Assembly: GCA_946407765.1 (NCBI GenBank)
Contig: CAMJPD010000008.1
Coordinates: 1-36,355 of the forward strand
From: an uncultured Lachnospiraceae bacterium
GTDB lineage: Bacteria > Bacillota > Clostridia > Lachnospirales > Lachnospiraceae
Length of the DNA stretch: 36,355 nt
Reading direction: 5' to 3'
The first letter of the stretch is position 1. Every line of letters begins with the position of its first letter. Shown here piece by piece: positions 27,479 to 35,018 of the stretch. The translations under genes were made by a program, and so were the position numbers. The notes beneath the pieces are model-generated. The model saw only the letters and a program-made list of their open reading frames with translations. It was not told the DNA's origin and did no database searches.

Positions 27479-27494
27479 GTTAATAGCAATTAAC
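27479..27494. promoter_or_regulatory. Palindrome upstream of the hydrogenase operon promoter
   Basis: GTTAAT, AGCA, ATTAAC: a perfect 6-bp inverted repeat centred about 34 bases before the expected transcription start, covering the -35 region. It resembles the GTTAA...TTAAC arms of clostridial Rex boxes, but those have 4 bases between TTAA arms and this has 6. So it is a candidate operator with unknown binder. Confidence 0.35.
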
Positions 27495-27505
27495 CTTGTT
27501 TTGTA

Positions 27506-27514
27506 TGGTATAAT
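27506..27514 (+). promoter_or_regulatory. Extended -10 promoter of the hydrogenase operon
   Basis: TGG followed by a perfect TATAAT (27509-27514). No good -35. Expected start near 27521, giving a leader of about 40 bases with an AAGGAGGG ribosome-binding site. Confidence 0.65.
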
Positions 27515-27562
27515 AAAAATAAATTTAATGGTCTTGAAAATTTAATATAAAGGAGGGTGCGA

Positions 27563-29395
27563 GTGAGAAAGAGGTTAGAGCTTGAGAATCTGACTCGTGA
27601 ACAGAAGGCGCTTAGTAGTATTTATCGCAATGCTACAAGAAGAATAGCAGCGAGTCCTAGTGGCATTTGCCCTATTGATATGACTGTGAGTATTCTGAAA
27701 CTTTATCATACTCAAAGTTGTGGCAAATGTGTTCCTTGTAGAGTAGGAATCGGTCAAGTGATTTTGATGCTTGAGAAAATCTTAAATGGCGAAGGCGAGT
27801 TATCTAATATTGATCTTATTAAAAAAACTGCGCAAGCTATGTATGATACATCTGATTGTGCGATAGGTTATGAAGCAGCAAGAACAATAATCATGAGCAT
27901 AGATGGTTTCTATGATGATTATGTTATGCACATTAATAATGGCAAATGTTCAGAAGGTGAGAGACAGTCTATACCTTGCACAGCTGCTTGTCCTGCACAT
28001 GTAGATGTTCCTGGATATGTTGCACTTGTACTTGATGGAAAGTATAAAGAAGCAGTTGACTTAATTAGAAAAGATAATCCTTTCCCATCTGTCTGTGGTT
28101 ATGTATGTGAGCACCCATGTGAAAACAATTGCAGAAGGCATCTTGTAGATGATGCAATTAATATATGTGGAATAAAAAGATATGCAGTAGACAACGAAGG
28201 CTCACCTATTGCTCCAAAAAAATATGAACCAACAGGAAAGAAGATTGCAGTTATAGGTGGAGGCCCTGGTGGTCTTACTTGTGCATACTTCCTTACACTC
28301 ATGGGTCATAAAGTTGTAGTTTATGAAAAAAGATCTAAACTTGGAGGAATGCTTAGATATGGAATTCCAAGTTATAGACTTCCTAGAGAAGTTCTTGATA
28401 AAGATATAAGTTTCATACTAGATGCTGGTGTAGAAGTAAGACTTAATTCTGACATAGGAAAAGAAATAACAATAGATAATTTAAAAAAAGAATATGATGC
28501 AGTTTATCTTTCTATAGGTGCACATAATGATAAAAAGCTCGGTATAGAAGGTGAAGATGCACCAAATGTTAATAGTGCGGTCAAGTTCCTTAGAGAAATT
28601 GGTGAAGGAAATAAGATAGATTTACAAGGAAAGACAGTATGTGTAATAGGTGGCGGTAATGTTGCAATGGATGCAGTAAGAACCAGCCTAAGACTTGGTG
28701 CAAAATCTGTAAAATGTGTTTATAGAAGAAGAGTTGCTGATATGACAGCACTTCCTGTAGAAATACATGAATCTATACAAGAAGGAGCCAAGATATTAAC
28801 TCTTAAAGCACCTCATCATATAGAACTAAATGGAAGTGGTGAAGCTGTTGCACTGTGGATAAAGCCACAAATGGTTGGAGTAATAGGTGAGAGTGGAAGA
28901 ACAGAAGTAAAAGACTCAACTAAAGAGTTAGAAAGAATAGAATGCGACTATATTATAGTAGCAATAGGTCAAGCAATAGATCTAAAACCTTTTGAAGGAA
29001 TAAAAACTTCAAGAAGTACTTTTGAAACAGAAAATTCTTCTTTCATTCCAGGTTCTGGAAATGTATTTGCAGGTGGTGATGCAGTTTCTGGCCCTGCTAC
29101 AGTTATAAGAGCAGTTGCAGCAGGCAAAGTTGCAGCAGACAACATAGATGAATTCCTAGGATTTGATCATAATATAAAATGTGATACTTTAGTTCCAAAT
29201 CCAAGTTTAAGTAATATGGGCAGATGTGGAAGAATAGACTTAAGTAATGTAGAACTAGAAAATGTTCAAGGAAATTTTGATCTTGTAACAGATGGAATGA
29301 GTGCAGAAGAAGTAAAACAAGAATGTGCAAGATGTCTTAGATGTGATCATTTTGGTTATGGTGTGTTTAGACAAGGGAGAAATATAGAATGGTAA
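27563..29395 (+). CDS. NuoF-tail / GltD-like fusion flavoprotein, electron partner of the hydrogenase
   Basis: 610 residues. Residues 1-125 match only the C-terminal iron-sulfur part of NuoF/HydB: SCGKCVPCRVG with C53, C56, C59, plus C99; the FMN and NADH-binding part is absent. Residues 130-600 are a GltD/NfnL-like module: cysteines C139, C143, C178, C182, C186 and C190 for [4Fe-4S] clusters, FAD loop IGGGPGGL (231-238), second dinucleotide loop IGGGNVAMD (362-370), GGDAVSGPATVIRAVAAG (504-521), and a C-terminal CARCLRC. It probably moves electrons between NAD(P)H and the [FeFe] hydrogenase whose gene overlaps its end by 7 bases. Start: GTG 27563, 5 bases after AGGAGGG; the GTG at 27557 lies inside that Shine-Dalgarno. 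NADH versus NADPH use cannot be decided. Confidence 0.88.
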   Translation: MRKRLELENLTREQKALSSIYRNATRRIAASPSGICPIDMTVSILKLYHTQSCGKCVPCRVGIGQVILMLEKILNGEGELSNIDLIKKTAQAMYDTSDCAIGYEAARTIIMSIDGFYDDYVMHINNGKCSEGERQSIPCTAACPAHVDVPGYVALVLDGKYKEAVDLIRKDNPFPSVCGYVCEHPCENNCRRHLVDDAINICGIKRYAVDNEGSPIAPKKYEPTGKKIAVIGGGPGGLTCAYFLTLMGHKVVVYEKRSKLGGMLRYGIPSYRLPREVLDKDISFILDAGVEVRLNSDIGKEITIDNLKKEYDAVYLSIGAHNDKKLGIEGEDAPNVNSAVKFLREIGEGNKIDLQGKTVCVIGGGNVAMDAVRTSLRLGAKSVKCVYRRRVADMTALPVEIHESIQEGAKILTLKAPHHIELNGSGEAVALWIKPQMVGVIGESGRTEVKDSTKELERIECDYIIVAIGQAIDLKPFEGIKTSRSTFETENSSFIPGSGNVFAGGDAVSGPATVIRAVAAGKVAADNIDEFLGFDHNIKCDTLVPNPSLSNMGRCGRIDLSNVELENVQGNFDLVTDGMSAEEVKQECARCLRCDHFGYGVFRQGRNIEW

Positions 29396-31125
29396 ATTTA
29401 AAAATAAATGATATTCCTGTTTCTATAGAAGATGGCTCTACTATACTTGATGCTGCAAGAAAAGCCCATGTACATATTCCACACCTCTGCTATCTTAAAG
29501 CTATAAATGAAATTGGTGCATGTAGAGTTTGTTCTGTTGAAGTAAAAGGTGAAGAAAGACTTATACCTGCATGTGAAAGTAAAGTATATGAAGGAATGGA
29601 AGTTCAAACTGAAACTGAAAAAGTTCGTCGTGCACTTAGAACAAATTTATCTTTCATACTCTCACAACATAAGTCTGAATGTACATATTGTGTTAGAAGT
29701 GGTAATTGCCAACTTCAAGCACTTGCCGAAGATTACAATATAAAAAATGATAGATATCTTCCCGATCCTACACCAGAGAGTCTTCTTAGATGGAATAAAA
29801 ATTTCCCACTTATAAGAGATGCATCAAAATGCATTAAATGTCTTAGATGTATACAAGTATGTGAAAAAGTTCAAGGACTAGGTGTATGGGATCTTGTATC
29901 TACTGGGGGACGTGCAACAGTTGATGTAAAAAATGAAGTAAAAATAGAAGAATCTGCCTGCGTAATGTGTGGTCAGTGTATTACACATTGTCCTGTTGGC
30001 GCACTTTCTGCAAGAGATGATATAAGAGAAGTTGCAAGAGCAATAGACGATAAAGACACCATAACAGTATTCCAATTTGCACCGGCAATAAGAAATACAT
30101 GGTATGAAGAATTTGGAATAGATAGAGATGTTGCAACAGAAAAAAGACTTGTAGGTATATTAAAAAGGCTTGGGGCAGATTATGTATTTGATACAAGTTT
30201 TGCAGCTGACCTTACTATAATGGAAGAAGGAACTGAATTTATAAAAAGATTTTCAGAAGGTAAACTTGGAAAATATCCTATGTTTACATCTTGCTGTCCA
30301 GGTTGGGTAAAGATGCTTCAAGATCAATTCCCTAATATGGTAGATAATTTATCAACAGCAAAAAGCCCACAACAAATGTTTGGTGCAATAATCAAATCTT
30401 ATTTTGCAGAAAAGAACAACATAGACCCAGCTAAGATTAAAGTTATATCTATAATGCCTTGTGTTGCTAAAAAATATGAAGCAGACTTAGAATCAAATAA
30501 GAGCACAGGATATAAAGATGTAGATCATGTTCTTACAACAAGAGAACTCGTGCGTCTTATTAAATCTTATAGAATACATCCACATAGAATAGATGAAGCA
30601 GATTATGATCCTCTTATGGGTGAATATTCTGGAGCAGGAGTTATATTCGGAGCAACTGGCGGCGTTATGGAAGCTGCACTTAGAACTGCATATTTTAAAT
30701 TAGTTGGTAAAAATCCAAGCCTTAATGTTCTTGATAATGCAAGTACTGTAAATTATAAAGATGCAAAATGGATAGAATCATCTTATGACTTAAATGGAGC
30801 AAAAATAAAAGTTGCAGTTGCAAGTGGATTAAATAATGCAATAACTTTATGTAAAGCAATAGAAAAAGAAAAATATAAATATGATTTTGTAGAAGTTATG
30901 GCATGTCCCGGCGGTTGCAGCGGTGGTGGTGGTCAACCTATACATATGGATGATATTGAAAGAGCAGAAGATAGAGGAAAGATTCTTCATGACATTGATA
31001 AGTCATATAAACTAAGATATAGCCATGAAAATACAGACGTTCAAAAATTATATAATGATTATTTAAAAGAGCCACTAGGAGAAAAATCAGAACACTTACT
31101 TCATAAGAACCAACACTTAAGATAA
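29389..31125 (+). CDS. [FeFe] hydrogenase, group A (CpI-like)
   Basis: 578-residue iron hydrogenase, very close in layout to Clostridium pasteurianum CpI. In order: [2Fe-2S] ferredoxin domain with C34, C45, C48, C62; His-ligated [4Fe-4S] with H94, C98, C101, C107; two [4Fe-4S] clusters with C148/151/154/158 and C191/194/197/201; H-cluster domain with TSCCPGW (C302 proton relay, C303), IMPCVAKKYE (C358) and VMACPGGCSGGGGQP (C506, C510). Every ligand is present. It makes H2 from reduced ferredoxin or, with the upstream flavoprotein, may exchange electrons with NAD(P)H. The ATG overlaps the partner's stop, showing coupled translation. Maturases HydE, HydF and HydG are not in the window. A strong terminator follows. 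Confidence 0.97.
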   Translation: MVNLKINDIPVSIEDGSTILDAARKAHVHIPHLCYLKAINEIGACRVCSVEVKGEERLIPACESKVYEGMEVQTETEKVRRALRTNLSFILSQHKSECTYCVRSGNCQLQALAEDYNIKNDRYLPDPTPESLLRWNKNFPLIRDASKCIKCLRCIQVCEKVQGLGVWDLVSTGGRATVDVKNEVKIEESACVMCGQCITHCPVGALSARDDIREVARAIDDKDTITVFQFAPAIRNTWYEEFGIDRDVATEKRLVGILKRLGADYVFDTSFAADLTIMEEGTEFIKRFSEGKLGKYPMFTSCCPGWVKMLQDQFPNMVDNLSTAKSPQQMFGAIIKSYFAEKNNIDPAKIKVISIMPCVAKKYEADLESNKSTGYKDVDHVLTTRELVRLIKSYRIHPHRIDEADYDPLMGEYSGAGVIFGATGGVMEAALRTAYFKLVGKNPSLNVLDNASTVNYKDAKWIESSYDLNGAKIKVAVASGLNNAITLCKAIEKEKYKYDFVEVMACPGGCSGGGGQPIHMDDIERAEDRGKILHDIDKSYKLRYSHENTDVQKLYNDYLKEPLGEKSEHLLHKNQHLR

Positions 31126-31143
31126 ATTACTAGATATATGTAT

Positions 31144-31180
31144 AAAGCCCCTATTTTACTAAGTAAATATGGGGCTTTTT
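31144..31180 (+). terminator. Intrinsic terminator after the hydrogenase operon
   Basis: AAAGCCCC (31144-31151) pairs with GGGGCTTT (31171-31178), with further TTTAC/GTAAA pairing inside, followed by a run of T residues. Confidence 0.92.
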
Positions 31181-31193
31181 TATTTTTACTTGC

Positions 31194-31222
31194 TTGACAT
31201 AAAATTTCTAAAATGATATATT
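31194..31222 (+). promoter_or_regulatory. Sigma-A promoter of tRNA-Pro
   Basis: Perfect TTGACA (31194-31199), 17-base spacer, TATATT (31217-31222). Predicted start is about 8 bases before the mature tRNA 5' end. Confidence 0.88.
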
Positions 31223-31237
31223 TTATAAGCTTTTCTT

Positions 31238-31312
31238 CGGGGTGTAGCTCAGTTTGGCTAGAGCACCTGGTTTGGGACCAGGGTGTCGCAGGTTCGAATC
31301 CTGTCACCCCGA
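31238..31312 (+). tRNA. tRNA-Pro (anticodon UGG)
   Basis: Full cloverleaf of 75 bases: acceptor CGGGGTG with CACCCCG (31305-31311), D stem GCTC/GAGC, anticodon stem CCTGG/CCAGG with loop TTTGGGA (anticodon TGG), T arm GCAGG-TTCGAAT-CCTGT, and discriminator A at 31312. The C1-G72 pair and A73 are typical of tRNA-Pro. CCA is not encoded. A weak AT-rich hairpin (31320-31338) follows and could be a partial terminator, or transcription may run on into rplM. Confidence 0.97.
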
Positions 31313-31319
31313 CTTTTTG

Positions 31320-31450
31320 AAAGTTTTATAAAAACTTTTGCTACTGTTGTTTGATGAAACTTATCATTCACATCAAATAACTGAAAACGTTTTGGAAATT
31401 TTTCCTTAACAGAGTAAGTAGCCTAAAAATTTTTTGGAGGGTTGTTTTTA
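31320..31450 (+). promoter_or_regulatory. rplM leader region with two hairpins
   Basis: Between tRNA-Pro and rplM. Hairpin 1: AAAGTTTT (31320-31327) and AAAACTTT (31331-31338). Hairpin 2: TTTGATG (31350-31356) and CATCAAA (31371-31377), with GATGA/TCAT complementarity within its loop. A conserved L13 leader that mediates autoregulation is known ahead of rplM in Firmicutes; whether this is one needs a covariance-model test. No consensus promoter is evident here. Confidence 0.35.
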
Positions 31451-31882
31451 ATGGACACTTATGTACTCAAAGCATCAGACATCAAACCAAAATGGTATGT
31501 AGTAGATGCAAATGGACAAATCCTTGGACGTGTAGCAACTAAAGTTGCAAGCGTTCTTAGAGGAAAACACAAAGTTACTTTCGCTCCTAACTTAGATAAT
31601 GGCGATTATGTTATTATCATCAATGCAGACAAGGTAAAAGTAACAGGAAAGAAACTTGAACAGAAAGTTTATTTCCACCACACAGGCTGGATCGGTGGTG
31701 CAAAATTCGAAACACTTAAAGTTGCGATGGATAAGCACCCTGAAAAAGTTCTTGAACATGCAGTCAAGGGAATGCTACCAAAGGGACCTCTCGGACGAAA
31801 GATGTATAAAAAACTTTTCGTCTATGCTGGTGAAAATCACCCACACATTGCACAAAAGCCAGAAGTGCTTGCAATAGATTAA
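31451..31882 (+). CDS. rplM: 50S ribosomal protein L13
   Basis: 143-residue early-assembly large-subunit protein. Sequence MDTYVLKASDIKPKWYVVDA, and VKGMLPKGPLGRKMYKKLFVY in the C-terminal part, are canonical L13. The start is ATG 31451, 9 bases after GGAGGG (31436-31441). An in-frame TTG at 31442 touches the Shine-Dalgarno and would add M-F-L, so I reject it. rpsI follows after 11 bases with its own AAGGAGG, forming the normal rplM-rpsI operon. Confidence 0.98.
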   Translation: MDTYVLKASDIKPKWYVVDANGQILGRVATKVASVLRGKHKVTFAPNLDNGDYVIIINADKVKVTGKKLEQKVYFHHTGWIGGAKFETLKVAMDKHPEKVLEHAVKGMLPKGPLGRKMYKKLFVYAGENHPHIAQKPEVLAID

Positions 31883-31893
31883 GGAGGTAGCAT

Positions 31894-32292
31894 ATGGCAA
31901 AACAAACAAAATTTTATGGAACAGGTAGAAGAAAAAAATCTATCGCAAGAGTTTACTTAATAGCTCCTGGTTCTGGAAAGATAACAGTTAATAAGCGAGA
32001 ATTTGAAGATTATTTTGGACTTGAAACACTAAAGCTTATTGTTAAGAGCCCACTCGTTCTTACAAAGCAAGATGGAAAGTTCGACATCAGTGTAAATGTA
32101 CATGGCGGCGGAACAGCAGGTCAAGCAGGTGCAGTTCGTCATGGTATATCAAGAGCACTTCTCAAATTTGATCAAGGTTTAAGACCAGTTCTTAAAGCTG
32201 AAGGATTCCTTACAAGAGATCCAAGAATGAAAGAAAGAAAGAAGTATGGTTTAAAGAAAGCACGTCGTGCACCACAATTCTCAAAGAGATAA
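31894..32292 (+). CDS. rpsI: 30S ribosomal protein S9
   Basis: 132-residue small-subunit protein whose C-terminal tail reaches the P-site tRNA anticodon loop. [16 protein letters not shown] near the start, [21 protein letters not shown] (about 70-90) and the basic terminus [12 protein letters not shown] with the conserved final S-K-R are diagnostic. It is the second gene of rplM-rpsI and is followed by an intrinsic terminator. Confidence 0.98.
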   Translation: MAKQTKFYGTGRRKKSIARVYLIAPGSGKITVNKREFEDYFGLETLKLIVKSPLVLTKQDGKFDISVNVHGGGTAGQAGAVRHGISRALLKFDQGLRPVLKAEGFLTRDPRMKERKKYGLKKARRAPQFSKR

Positions 32293-32298
32293 TGTTAC

Positions 32299-32329
32299 AA
32301 GAAAGTTCCAATATGGAACTTTCTTTTTT
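32299..32329 (+). terminator. Intrinsic terminator after rpsI
   Basis: Perfect 11-bp stem AAGAAAGTTCC (32299-32309) and GGAACTTTCTT (32315-32325), 5-base loop, then T residues to 32329. Confidence 0.92.
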
Positions 32330-32341
32330 ATTTATAAATTA

Positions 32342-32350
32342 TGATATAAT
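32342..32350 (+). promoter_or_regulatory. Extended -10 promoter of mtaB (leaderless)
   Basis: TGA plus perfect TATAAT (32345-32350), 6 bases, then ATG at 32357. No Shine-Dalgarno in the short gap to the rpsI terminator. Confidence 0.65.
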
Positions 32351-32356
32351 TTTGAT

Positions 32357-33667
32357 ATGACATTTGCTATACATACACTCGGATGCAGAGTAAATATATA
32401 TGAATCTGAAAAAATTCGAAGTGGACTTATCAAATTAGGTTTTAAAGAAAAGTCTTTTTCAGAAAAGGCAGATATTTATATTATCAATACTTGTTCGGTA
32501 ACACATGTAGCAGATCATAAATCAAGACAGATGTTATCTAAGGCAAGAAATTTAAATGAAGATGCTTTGATTTTGTGCGTAGGCTGTTATGCTGATAATA
32601 TAGAAATAAATAATTTGCCTAAGAGTGAGGGAATAATATATGTTGATAACAAGATAAAAAACCAAGTTATAGATTATATAGAAAATCTAGATATAGAAGA
32701 TAAGGAAAAATTAGAAAAAGTAAAGTCATACATAAAATCTATACTTCAAAATAAGATGCAGGATTCAACAATATTAGATATAAGTAATATTGAAAATAAG
32801 ATTAATAATATTGTTCCATCAAGTAAATATTCAAAATATTTTCTTAAGATAGAAGATGGTTGTAACCACTTCTGTACTTATTGTCTCATACCTCACTTAA
32901 GAGGGATAGTAGAGTCAAAACCTATAGAAAAAATATTGAAAGAGGCAGAAGATGTAATAAGGGGTGGCTGCCTAGAAATAGTTCTTGTAGGAATAAATTT
33001 ATGTTCTTATGGTATAGATATAAATAGTAATTTAAATGAAGTTATAAAAAAAATATCAAGCATAGATGGATTAAAAAGGCTAAGATTAAGTTCGCTAACT
33101 CCTTCATTTATAAATGATGAATTTATAGAAACAATAAAGCTTCCGCAAGTAAGAGAAAAATTATGTAATAGTTTTCACCTATCGCTCCAGTCTGCATCAG
33201 ATAATATATTAAAAAAAATGAACCGAAATTATACTAAGAAAGATTTGCAAGATGCATGCGATAGATTAAGAAGTACTTATGAATTTTGTACTATAACAGC
33301 AGATATAATAGTAGGTTTTCCTGGAGAGAGTGATGAAGATTTTAAGGAAACATACGATTTTGTCCAGTTCAATAATATATATAGCCCTCATATATTCCCA
33401 TATTCTATAAGGAAGGGAACTAAGGCAGAAAAGTTTGAAGATCAAGTTCCAGAAGAAATTAAGAAGGATCGCACCAAAAAATTAATTGCCCTTGGTGATA
33501 AAAATTCTAAAAATATAGAAGATAGTATAAAGGGAATGAAAGAAGAGGTCTTAGTAGAGCAAGTAGTAGATGGATATGCTATAGGACATACTAGGTCTAG
33601 TATTGAACTAAAACTTTTACAAAATAAAGCTGTAAAAGTGGGAGAAATACTTAGTATCAATATATAA
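32357..33667 (+). CDS. mtaB: tRNA t6A37 methylthiotransferase MtaB
   Basis: 436-residue radical SAM methylthiotransferase that converts t6A37 to ms2t6A in ANN-decoding tRNAs. The N-terminal MTTase domain has C10, C46 and C77 for one [4Fe-4S] cluster; the radical SAM triplet is C169-x3-C173-x2-C176 in EDGCNHFCTYCLIPHLRG, the form typical of MtaB rather than MiaB or RimO. A C-terminal TRAM-like segment ends the protein. The linker at about 108-158 between the first two domains is longer and more charged than in most relatives. In Clostridia mtaB usually stands beside HIT and rpsU; here it is some 31 kb away. The ATG has no ribosome-binding site and an extended -10 box lies 6 bases upstream. Confidence 0.93.
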   Translation: MTFAIHTLGCRVNIYESEKIRSGLIKLGFKEKSFSEKADIYIINTCSVTHVADHKSRQMLSKARNLNEDALILCVGCYADNIEINNLPKSEGIIYVDNKIKNQVIDYIENLDIEDKEKLEKVKSYIKSILQNKMQDSTILDISNIENKINNIVPSSKYSKYFLKIEDGCNHFCTYCLIPHLRGIVESKPIEKILKEAEDVIRGGCLEIVLVGINLCSYGIDINSNLNEVIKKISSIDGLKRLRLSSLTPSFINDEFIETIKLPQVREKLCNSFHLSLQSASDNILKKMNRNYTKKDLQDACDRLRSTYEFCTITADIIVGFPGESDEDFKETYDFVQFNNIYSPHIFPYSIRKGTKAEKFEDQVPEEIKKDRTKKLIALGDKNSKNIEDSIKGMKEEVLVEQVVDGYAIGHTRSSIELKLLQNKAVKVGEILSINI

Positions 33668-33701
33668 TAAAGTACTAATTTATGATAAAATAACCACTAG
33701 C

Positions 33702-33736
33702 CCATTAATAACAATTTAATGGTTGAAACCTATAAT
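33702..33736 (+). promoter_or_regulatory. Promoter with overlapping palindrome before the SGNH genes
   Basis: TATAAT (33731-33736) lies 7 bases before ATG 33744; a weak -35, ATAACA (33708-33713), is 17 bases upstream. The inverted repeat CCATTAA (33702-33708) and TTAATGG (33716-33722) straddles that -35 and could be an operator. A leaderless mRNA is predicted. Confidence 0.5.
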
Positions 33737-33743
33737 AATCAAT

Positions 33744-35018
33744 ATGATTAATAAAAACTTTGTTACAATTAAAAATCTATTCTGTTTATTTTTATGCTGC
33801 TTCTTAAGCATGGCAAATGTTAATATTGTTAAAGCAAGCGAAGTAGATACAAGTAGTATGACTTTAATGGAGAGGCTTGCTACTATTAAAACAAGTGATC
33901 TTCTTGCACCTATAGAGAGTTATGGGGACTTATCTAGAGTACAAACTTTTATCAGAAAGATACAAAAGGGTGGCACATATAATATTGCAGTTTTTGGTGG
34001 ATCAATCTCTGCAGGTGCAACATTAGGAAATCCTATGCAATCATATGGTCAGTTATTTACTAATTGGCTTGTTCAAAATTATCCTAATTGTACTTTTAAT
34101 TTTATTAATGCTGGTTATCCATCAACTAACGTAACTCATTCAAGTTTTAGAATTAATGAAGATTTGCTTATTCACAATTTAGACCTAGTTGTTTTAGATT
34201 TCTCAGTTAATAATTTTGAAGATAAAAATTTATGCGAAAAGTTAGAGAGTATAATATTTAGAATACTAGCTAAGAATAACGAGACAGCAATAATATACCT
34301 TCACTTTACTGAAACCACAGCAACATACAACCACGAAGGTGACGCTAGTATAAATGAAGTTCCTACGTTTCTTACAGCTAAGGATGATATATATTTTGCA
34401 CTAGAATACTATGCAATACCATCTATCTCATATCATAAATTTGTATGGCAAGAAATCCAGAATGGATTATTTTCTTGGGAAGATGTTAATACTGACCTAA
34501 TTCATCCTAATGCATATGGTCATTATATTGCGGCTAACTTACTATCAACTTTTATACATTTTGTTGCAGCAAACTTGCAACCAGATGCAGTTATCAATGT
34601 TCCTACGCTTAGAGGAGTAGAGGATCAGCGATATATATATTATGACAATGTCCCAGATGGTATATCTGTTAATGGAACAGTTACATATAATGGATTTATT
34701 CATGCAGTACCTAAGAATATAATGGAGAGAGGATGGATACATGGAACAGCAGGTCAGGCGGCTAACCTTAATATAGATTTCGCTCCAAATAATGGAATTG
34801 CATTTGTAGTTCAGTTTATTGATGCAGAAGGATCCAATGTGGAATTTATCATCAAGACAGATGGCGAGAATCCTAAAAAATATATTATGAAATCTATGCC
34901 TAATGAACATCTAAGAGTAATAGAATATGATAGACCTGTTAATAGAATAGAAATTACATCAAATCTTGCTAAGGGAACATTCGTAGTTAGAGATGTTGGA
35001 TTAATGAAAAAACCATAA
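33744..35018 (+). CDS. Secreted SGNH/GDSL hydrolase
   Basis: 424 residues. A signal peptide with a hydrophobic core (about 9-25) and likely cleavage after VKA (about 31) directs export. The SGNH domain (about 60-280) has block I FGGSIS with S87, block II NAG with G124, block III FSVNN with N156, and block V D251-L-I-H254. Residues about 290-424 look beta-rich and may be an accessory or carbohydrate-binding domain. Such enzymes are esterases or acetyl transferases on glycans; the substrate is unknown. I use ATG 33744 rather than the in-frame TTG 33723 because TATAAT at 33731 lies between them. The stop overlaps the ATG of the next, related gene by one base. Confidence 0.87.
   Translation: MINKNFVTIKNLFCLFLCCFLSMANVNIVKASEVDTSSMTLMERLATIKTSDLLAPIESYGDLSRVQTFIRKIQKGGTYNIAVFGGSISAGATLGNPMQSYGQLFTNWLVQNYPNCTFNFINAGYPSTNVTHSSFRINEDLLIHNLDLVVLDFSVNNFEDKNLCEKLESIIFRILAKNNETAIIYLHFTETTATYNHEGDASINEVPTFLTAKDDIYFALEYYAIPSISYHKFVWQEIQNGLFSWEDVNTDLIHPNAYGHYIAANLLSTFIHFVAANLQPDAVINVPTLRGVEDQRYIYYDNVPDGISVNGTVTYNGFIHAVPKNIMERGWIHGTAGQAANLNIDFAPNNGIAFVVQFIDAEGSNVEFIIKTDGENPKKYIMKSMPNEHLRVIEYDRPVNRIEITSNLAKGTFVVRDVGLMKKP

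Noticed and set aside
27479..27494. Rex box at the hydrogenase promoter
   Set aside because: The arms look right, but spacing between TTAA half-sites is 6 rather than the canonical 4, so I list it only as a palindrome.
31101..31307. Minus-strand reading frame of 68 codons beginning MTGFEPATPWSQTR
   Set aside because: It is the antisense of tRNA-Pro; this peptide is a well-known spurious translation of tRNA gene complements in databases.
33723..33743. TTG 33723 as start of the first secreted SGNH gene
   Set aside because: The predicted promoter TATAAT (33731-33736) would lie inside the coding region; ATG 33744 also gives a cleaner signal peptide.
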